Notes under the pieces: generated by a model
Told to the model about the DNA's origin: nothing
Databases searched by the model: none
The model's input: the letters and a program-made list of their open reading frames with translations, nothing else
Assembly: GCA_026414955.1 (NCBI GenBank)
Contig: JAOAIA010000050.1
Coordinates: 1-9,852 of the forward strand
Direction of reading: 5' to 3'
Origin: Candidatus Bipolaricaulota bacterium
Lineage (GTDB): Bacteria; Bipolaricaulota; Bipolaricaulia; RBG-16-55-9; DRXL01
DNA: 9,852 nt
In this document: in pieces, positions 6,579 to 9,852 of the stretch
How positions within the stretch are numbered: the stretch's first letter is position 1
Layout of the letters: the number at the start of each line of letters is the position of its first letter
Program-made: the position numbers and the translations under genes

Positions 6579-7334
6579 ATGAGCAAGAAGATGACTCTTC
6601 ATCTACGAGTTTGGCGTCAGCCTAACGCGCGTACACCGGGCGCATTCGTGACGTATACAGTCAAAGACGTCTCGCCAGACATGTCACTCTTAGAGCTCTT
6701 AGATGTGCTCAATGAGCAGCTTATCAAGCAGGGCGAGCTTCCCGTGGAGTTCGACAGCGACTGTCGCGAGGGGATCTGCGGGACCTGCGGGTTTTTAGTG
6801 AACGGTGTCGCGCATGGCCCCAAGCGCGGCCGCACGGCATGTCAACAATATGTGCGCGACTTCAAAGACGGGGAGACGGTCACGCTCGAACCCTTCCGCG
6901 CCAAGGCCTTTCCGGTTATCAAAGATTTGGTCGTAGATCGCAGTGCGTTCGACAGAATTATAGCCGCTGGGGGCTATATCTCTGTGAATACGGGGAGCGC
7001 CCCTGACGCCAATAGCATTCCCATCCCGAAAGATATTGCGGAGCAGGCGTTCGACGCGGCGGCATGTATTGGGTGTGGCGCGTGTGTCGCGGCGTGCCCC
7101 AACGCTTCAGCATCGCTCTTTGTGAGCGCCAAGATCGCGCACCTGGCGCTCTTGCCTCAGGGGCAGCCGGAGCGCATACGAAGAGTCTTACGCATGGTCG
7201 AGCAGATGGATAGAGAGGGCTTTGGGGATTGCTCCAATCATGGGGAGTGCGAGGCTGTCTGCCCCAAGAGCATCTCTATTAAGACCATCGCGCTGATGCG
7301 TCGCGAGTACCTCCGGGCGCTCTGGTCACGGTAG
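6579..7334 (+). CDS. sdhB: Succinate dehydrogenase/fumarate reductase iron-sulfur subunit
   Basis: Carries electrons from FAD to the heme/quinone subunit. In this 251-aa protein the N-terminal ferredoxin-like domain binds [2Fe-2S] through C62, C67, C70 (CREGICGTC) and C88. The C-terminal domain holds C163, C166, C169 and C228 for [4Fe-4S], and C173, C218 and C224 for [3Fe-4S]. The long spacing between the two C-terminal cysteine groups fits the Bacillus/Wolinella-like family. The ATG at 6579 is one base past the sdhA stop (6575-6577), with AGGAG at 6563-6567 inside sdhA, so the two are almost certainly co-translated. An internal ATG at 6591 is possible but would be further from the SD. All cluster ligands are present, so the complex looks functional. 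Confidence 0.96.
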   Translation: MSKKMTLHLRVWRQPNARTPGAFVTYTVKDVSPDMSLLELLDVLNEQLIKQGELPVEFDSDCREGICGTCGFLVNGVAHGPKRGRTACQQYVRDFKDGETVTLEPFRAKAFPVIKDLVVDRSAFDRIIAAGGYISVNTGSAPDANSIPIPKDIAEQAFDAAACIGCGACVAACPNASASLFVSAKIAHLALLPQGQPERIRRVLRMVEQMDREGFGDCSNHGECEAVCPKSISIKTIALMRREYLRALWSR

Positions 7335-7404
7335 CCCGCACCCTCTCACTGCGAAGATTATCTTGAGAGCCGAGAGACTCTGCGCCAGATTTGAGTGAAC
7401 TCCA

Positions 7405-8646
7405 ATGCCCAAGCCATGCTGTTTCACTGCCTTACATAGCGATCCCCACACCCGCGCCCGCTGCGGGGTTTTACAAACCCCTCACGGCGAGATTCACACG
7501 CCATCGTTCGTCGCCGTGGGCACTCAAGCAACTGTCAAAGCCGTCGGCCCTGACGATCTCAAAAAGATCGGCATTCAAGTCCTGATCGCGAATACCTATC
7601 ACTTGCACCTGCGCCCTGGGGAAGACGCCATCGCTCAGCTTGGGGGACTGCACGGCTTTATGGGCTGGAACGGCCCAATTATGACAGACTCAGGGGGCTT
7701 TCAAGCGTTCAGCTTGGGCGCAGCTATTGAGCACGGCGTCGGCAAGATCGCTTCGATCTTCCCCGATGAAGTCGAGGCTGCTGAGCGCGGCGGGCATCTG
7801 AAGAGAGCACGCCAAGGGCAGTCGCTCGTCAATATCACTGAAGAGGGCATCGAATTTCGCTCGCACTTGGACGGCTCGCCCCAGAAGTTCACCCCCGAAA
7901 ACACCATCGAAATTCAAAAAAAGCTCGGCGCGGATATGATCTTCGTGTTGGATGAGTGCACGTCCCCCCTGCACGATTACGAATACACCAAACGCGCGAT
8001 GGAGCGCACCCATCGCTGGGCGGTGAGAGCGTTGGAGCACTTTCGCAAGATCACTGATGGACGCCAAGCGCTCTTCGGCATCGTCCAGGGCGGGGCGTAT
8101 CCAGACCTGCGCGAGCAGAGCGCCAAGTTCATCTCAAGCTTGGACTTCGACGGCATCGGCATCGGCGGCTCGGTGGGGCGCTCCAAGGACGATCTCTCTA
8201 GAGTCTTAGACTGGACGATCCCGCTCTTGCCCCAAGAGAAGCCCAGGCACCTGCTGGGCATCGGCGAGATTGAAGACATCTTTCATGCGGTGGCTCGCGG
8301 CGTGGATCTCTTTGATTGCGTGGCGCCGACGCGCATGGCCCGCAACGGTGCTCTGTGGGTCAAAGACGCCGAAGACTTTCGCATCAACATCACCAACGCT
8401 GTCTACAAGACCGACCTGCGTCCCATCGCTGAAGATTGTGAATGCTACACGTGTCAAAATTTCTCGCGGGCGTATCTGCATCACTTGTTTATCGCCAAAG
8501 AGATCTTAGCGATGCGCCTAGCGACCATTCATAATCTGTACTTTCTCGAATCGCTGATGCGCCAGATCCGCAGAGCCATCGGCGAGCAGGCTTTGGTGGA
8601 GCTGGCTGCCAAGTGGGGTGTTTCTTTGGGAAAGCTGTCCTCGTGA
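7405..8646 (+). CDS. tgt: Queuine tRNA-ribosyltransferase (tRNA-guanine transglycosylase)
   Basis: Exchanges guanine 34 in tRNAs with GUN anticodons (Tyr, His, Asp, Asn) for the queuosine precursor preQ1, in the cytosol. In this 413-aa protein, PHGEIHTPSFVAVGTQATVKA (26-46) opens the TIM barrel. Asp95 (MTDSGGFQAF), Asp183 (LDECT) and the nucleophile Asp304 (LFDCVAPTR) are present. The zinc site is C345, C347, C350 and H376. Residues about 110-141 (after FSLGAAIEHG and before NITEEGIEFRSHLDGS) are longer than in the E. coli or Zymomonas enzymes by roughly 20-25 residues. ATG at 7405 has only a weak GAGTG upstream; the N-terminus fits the family length. It follows sdhB by 70 bases and may have its own promoter. 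No other queuosine genes are in the window. Confidence 0.95.
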   Translation: MPKPCCFTALHSDPHTRARCGVLQTPHGEIHTPSFVAVGTQATVKAVGPDDLKKIGIQVLIANTYHLHLRPGEDAIAQLGGLHGFMGWNGPIMTDSGGFQAFSLGAAIEHGVGKIASIFPDEVEAAERGGHLKRARQGQSLVNITEEGIEFRSHLDGSPQKFTPENTIEIQKKLGADMIFVLDECTSPLHDYEYTKRAMERTHRWAVRALEHFRKITDGRQALFGIVQGGAYPDLREQSAKFISSLDFDGIGIGGSVGRSKDDLSRVLDWTIPLLPQEKPRHLLGIGEIEDIFHAVARGVDLFDCVAPTRMARNGALWVKDAEDFRINITNAVYKTDLRPIAEDCECYTCQNFSRAYLHHLFIAKEILAMRLATIHNLYFLESLMRQIRRAIGEQALVELAAKWGVSLGKLSS

Positions 8647-8663
8647 GCGCGCCAAGGTTTGAA

Positions 8664-8674
8664 TAGAATATAAA
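8664..8674 (+). promoter_or_regulatory. Possible -10 element for leaderless rlpA
   Basis: TAGAAT (8664-8669) overlaps TATAAA (8669-8674) just before the rlpA ATG at 8679. No SD is seen in the 32 bases after the tgt stop. A -10 element this close would start the transcript at or next to the ATG. No convincing -35 is present, so confidence is low. Confidence 0.3.
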
Positions 8675-8678
8675 AACT

Positions 8679-9083
8679 ATGCGACCAGAATATTTCGTTT
8701 ACGTGTGGGCGAGCGTGATCTTCGCTTTAGGTGTATGGAATCTCGCGCGCTACGACCAAGTGGGCATCGCTTCTTGGTACGGCGAGCCGTTTCACGGAAG
8801 ACGGACTTCGAGCGGAGAAATCTACGATATGCACAAGCTCACGGCAGCACACCTGACGTTGCCCCTCGGCACCATTGTGCTCGTCACAGATCTAGAGACA
8901 GGGAAGAGCGTCGTTGTCAAGATTAACGACTGCGGGCCGTACATCAAAGGGCGCATCATTGATCTGTCGTTTGCTGCTGCTGAAAAGCTGGGCATGGTGC
9001 GCAAGGGCCTAGCCAAAGTGGGACTGAAAGTGCTCAAGTATCCCGATCCCCTCCCGAAGAAGAGATGCTTGGCCGACAAGTAG
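8679..9083 (+). CDS. rlpA: Short RlpA-like double-psi beta-barrel protein, membrane-anchored
   Basis: RlpA-family proteins are septal or envelope lytic transglycosylases acting on peptidoglycan lacking stem peptides. In this 134-aa protein, residues 5-23 form one hydrophobic segment (signal anchor or uncleaved signal; no lipobox cysteine). From about 28 to 120 is the RlpA double-psi barrel: GIASWYGEPFHGRRTSSGE, TAAHLTLPLGT, NDCGPYIKGRIIDLS and a C-terminal KVGLKVLKY strand. Glu47, His58 and Asp84 match the residues important for activity in Pseudomonas RlpA. The family's NDRGP motif reads NDCGP here (Cys85 for Arg). There is no SPOR domain, as is usual for short homologues. The last 17 codons are repeated, degenerate, at 9423-9480. 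It follows tgt by 32 bases; there is no functional tie between the two. Confidence 0.85.
   Translation: MRPEYFVYVWASVIFALGVWNLARYDQVGIASWYGEPFHGRRTSSGEIYDMHKLTAAHLTLPLGTIVLVTDLETGKSVVVKINDCGPYIKGRIIDLSFAAAEKLGMVRKGLAKVGLKVLKYPDPLPKKRCLADK
9029..9079 (+). repeat. Direct repeat, copy A (3' end of rlpA)
   Basis: This 51-base stretch matches 9423-9473 without gaps at 45 of 51 positions by my count. Copy A encodes the last residues of RlpA (VLKYPDPLPKKRCLADK). Confidence 0.85.
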
Positions 9084-9132
9084 AGTATCTTAGCATCTTA
9101 AGCAGCTTCTTCTCACCAACGTCATGAGTAAG

Positions 9133-9378
9133 TCAGGCACTCAGTTCTAAGGGGACTTCTATTTGCTTGCCGGTAGCGTTGTTGATCACTCGCAGCTTAC
9201 CTGTGTCTATACCAGCCAATTGCTCATTGGCGTTGAGCAGCTCGATGCCATAAATCGTCCCATCGGGAGCTATGTCAACGTTCAGCTCCTCGCTCACTTT
9301 GATCGTTTCTACCTCGACAGGGCGTTCCTTCAGATAAAGATAGGCAATGTTGTATCGCGGGTCGTAGGTCAATCTCAT
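9133..9378 (-). CDS. DUF2283 family small protein
   Basis: The 81-aa protein begins MRLTYDPRYNIAYLYL and continues with a DUF2283-like core (VDIAPDGTIYGIELLNA). The family is small, beta-rich and of unknown function, often found next to other small accessory or toxin-antitoxin-like genes. The open frame begins two codons earlier at 9384, but that ATG abuts the strong SD AGAGGAGGAG (9394-9385); the ATG at 9378 has the AGGAGG core 8 bases upstream and matches the family's usual N-terminus, so I choose it. It converges on rlpA with a 49-base gap that shows no clear terminator. Downstream and upstream it is flanked by the two copies of the rlpA 3' end, suggesting it arrived in, or survived, a rearrangement. 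Confidence 0.75.
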   Translation of the reverse strand: MRLTYDPRYNIAYLYLKERPVEVETIKVSEELNVDIAPDGTIYGIELLNANEQLAGIDTGKLRVINNATGKQIEVPLELSA

Positions 9379-9422
9379 AGCCATCTCCTCCTCTAAAAAT
9401 ATCGAGTGATCACGGTAATGAT

Positions 9423-9480
9423 AGTGCTCAAATATCCCGATCTCCCTCCGACGAAGAGATGCTTAGCCGACAACAGGTAA
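9423..9480 (+). pseudogene. Remnant of a second rlpA 3' end (direct repeat, copy B)
   Basis: Positions 9423-9473 repeat 9029-9079 at 45/51 bases with no gap. Read in the rlpA frame it gives VLKYPDLPPTKRCLADNR followed by TAA (9478-9480), against VLKYPDPLPKKRCLADK and TAG in the intact gene. Two of the six differences are synonymous third-base changes, and both frame and stop are kept, so it looks like the tail of a former paralogue or tandem duplicate. The upstream frame (VITVMI) shows only faint likeness to rlpA and there is no start or barrel domain. The minus-strand DUF433 gene now terminates inside it. Confidence 0.7.
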
Positions 9481-9747
9481 CATACGCACTCGCGTTCTCC
9501 CTGCCGTGACGATAACAACAGCTCCACGCTGGGGAGCTGAGCCTGACTGACCAAGCCCCGCTGCATGCTGCAGGGCTTGGGTGATGTCCTCTGGCTCAAG
9601 ATAGGGGTAGGCTTTGAGGATCTCTTCGTGGGTCATGCCGTTGGCGATCAGATTCACGATCAGCGAAACGGTGATACGCATCCCGCGGATGCAAGCTTGG
9701 CCGCCCATGATCTGTGGATCAAAGGTGATGCGATCCAACCCAAGCAT
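9463..9747 (-). CDS. DUF433 family protein, antitoxin-like, with atypical C-terminal tail
   Basis: Residues 3-62 are a DUF433 domain: LDRITFDPQIMGGQACIRGMRI (family pattern DPxxxGGxPxIxGxRI), VSLIVNLIANGMTHEEILKAYPYLEPEDI and ITQALQHAA. DUF433 proteins are small helix-turn-helix proteins related to VapB45-type antitoxins and are usually paired with a PIN-like DUF5615 toxin just downstream. Here no such gene follows; instead the frame continues for about 30 residues (63-94, including RGAVVIVTAGRTRVRMLPVVG) and stops inside the rlpA remnant. ATG at 9747 has SD GGAGGAG (9760-9754) 6 bases upstream. The domain assignment is good; whether the tail is natural or a fusion scar is open. Confidence 0.8.
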   Translation of the reverse strand: MLGLDRITFDPQIMGGQACIRGMRITVSLIVNLIANGMTHEEILKAYPYLEPEDITQALQHAAGLGQSGSAPQRGAVVIVTAGRTRVRMLPVVG

Positions 9748-9766
9748 GAGTCTCTCCTCCGGAGAG

Positions 9767-9795
9767 ATTATAGCAATTTATTCAGCTATCAGCTA
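9767..9795 (-). promoter_or_regulatory. Candidate promoter and tandem-repeat operator of the DUF433 gene
   Basis: On the minus strand 9772-9767 is a perfect TATAAT, placing transcription start near 9760, only about a dozen bases before the ATG. Directly upstream, TCAGCTA occurs twice in perfect tandem (9782-9788 and 9789-9795), covering the spacer/-35 zone where no good -35 hexamer is seen. Antitoxin-like DNA-binding proteins often bind such repeats to repress themselves. Beyond it, 9796-9852 shows nothing I can support. Confidence 0.45.
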
Positions 9796-9852
9796 AAGTC
9801 TTTCCACCGTTGCTGCCCGCTGACAGCTCTGCCGACTTTATACTTGCAACGA

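Noticed and set aside
5612..6586. Long minus-strand open frame (324 codons) opposite sdhA
   Set aside because: It is fully inside the strongly supported sdhA, has no family motifs, and is explained by GC-rich codon bias on the other strand.
7335..7404. Terminator between sdhB and tgt
   Set aside because: Only short purine-rich repeats are present; no stable stem followed by a T-run.
9084..9132. Terminator or small gene between rlpA and DUF2283
   Set aside because: No convincing stem-loop; the only plus-strand frame is 8 codons long without an SD.
9029..9480. CRISPR-like or transposon terminal repeats
   Set aside because: Only two copies in direct orientation about 394 bases apart, coding in origin, with no transposase or inverted ends.
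9393..9599. Minus-strand frame of 68 codons overlapping the DUF433 gene
   Set aside because: It runs in another frame across the DUF433 coding region and antisense to the rlpA remnant; no motif and no proper SD.

Overview
The window is chromosomal DNA from a bacterium that I cannot place with certainty. It is fairly GC-rich by eye, most genes have Shine-Dalgarno (SD) starts, and the genes are tightly packed. A three-subunit, diheme succinate:quinone oxidoreductase of the Bacillus/Wolinella type suggests a menaquinone-using organism. Small DUF433 and DUF2283 genes and a palindromic intergenic repeat are common in Chloroflexota, Cyanobacteria and several uncultured, often thermophilic, lineages. 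That placement is an inference of low confidence.

Left block (1-3776, all minus strand, read right to left): pyruvate kinase (pyk), carbamate kinase (arcC), a fusion of an ArsR-like winged helix with an arsenite methyltransferase (arsM), and the first part of an unknown membrane protein that runs off the left edge. Short spacings suggest one transcript. Pyk and ArcC both make ATP by substrate-level phosphorylation. ArsM methylates arsenite. An imperfect palindromic repeat sits between pyk and arcC, and its edge overlaps the arcC ribosome binding site. A divergent control region (3777-3969) separates this block from the next; it carries a perfect 18-bp palindrome just upstream of pyk and a candidate promoter for the sdh genes.

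Middle block (3970-9083, plus strand): sdhC, sdhA and sdhB form a compact operon with complete cofactor ligands (two hemes, FAD, and 2Fe-2S, 4Fe-4S and 3Fe-4S clusters). They are followed by tgt (tRNA-guanine transglycosylase, queuosine pathway, with an insertion near residues 110-141) and a short membrane-anchored RlpA-like protein.

Right end (9084-9852): a small, rearranged accessory patch. Two short minus-strand genes (DUF2283 and DUF433) are interleaved with a second, degenerate copy of the last 51 bases of rlpA. The DUF433 gene stops inside that copy and has an unusual C-terminal tail that may be the remnant of a deleted PIN-like toxin partner. Its upstream region has a TATAAT box and a perfect tandem TCAGCTA repeat. 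This patch and the N-terminally short ArsR domain of ArsM are the parts most worth a second look; the rest is ordinary core metabolism.
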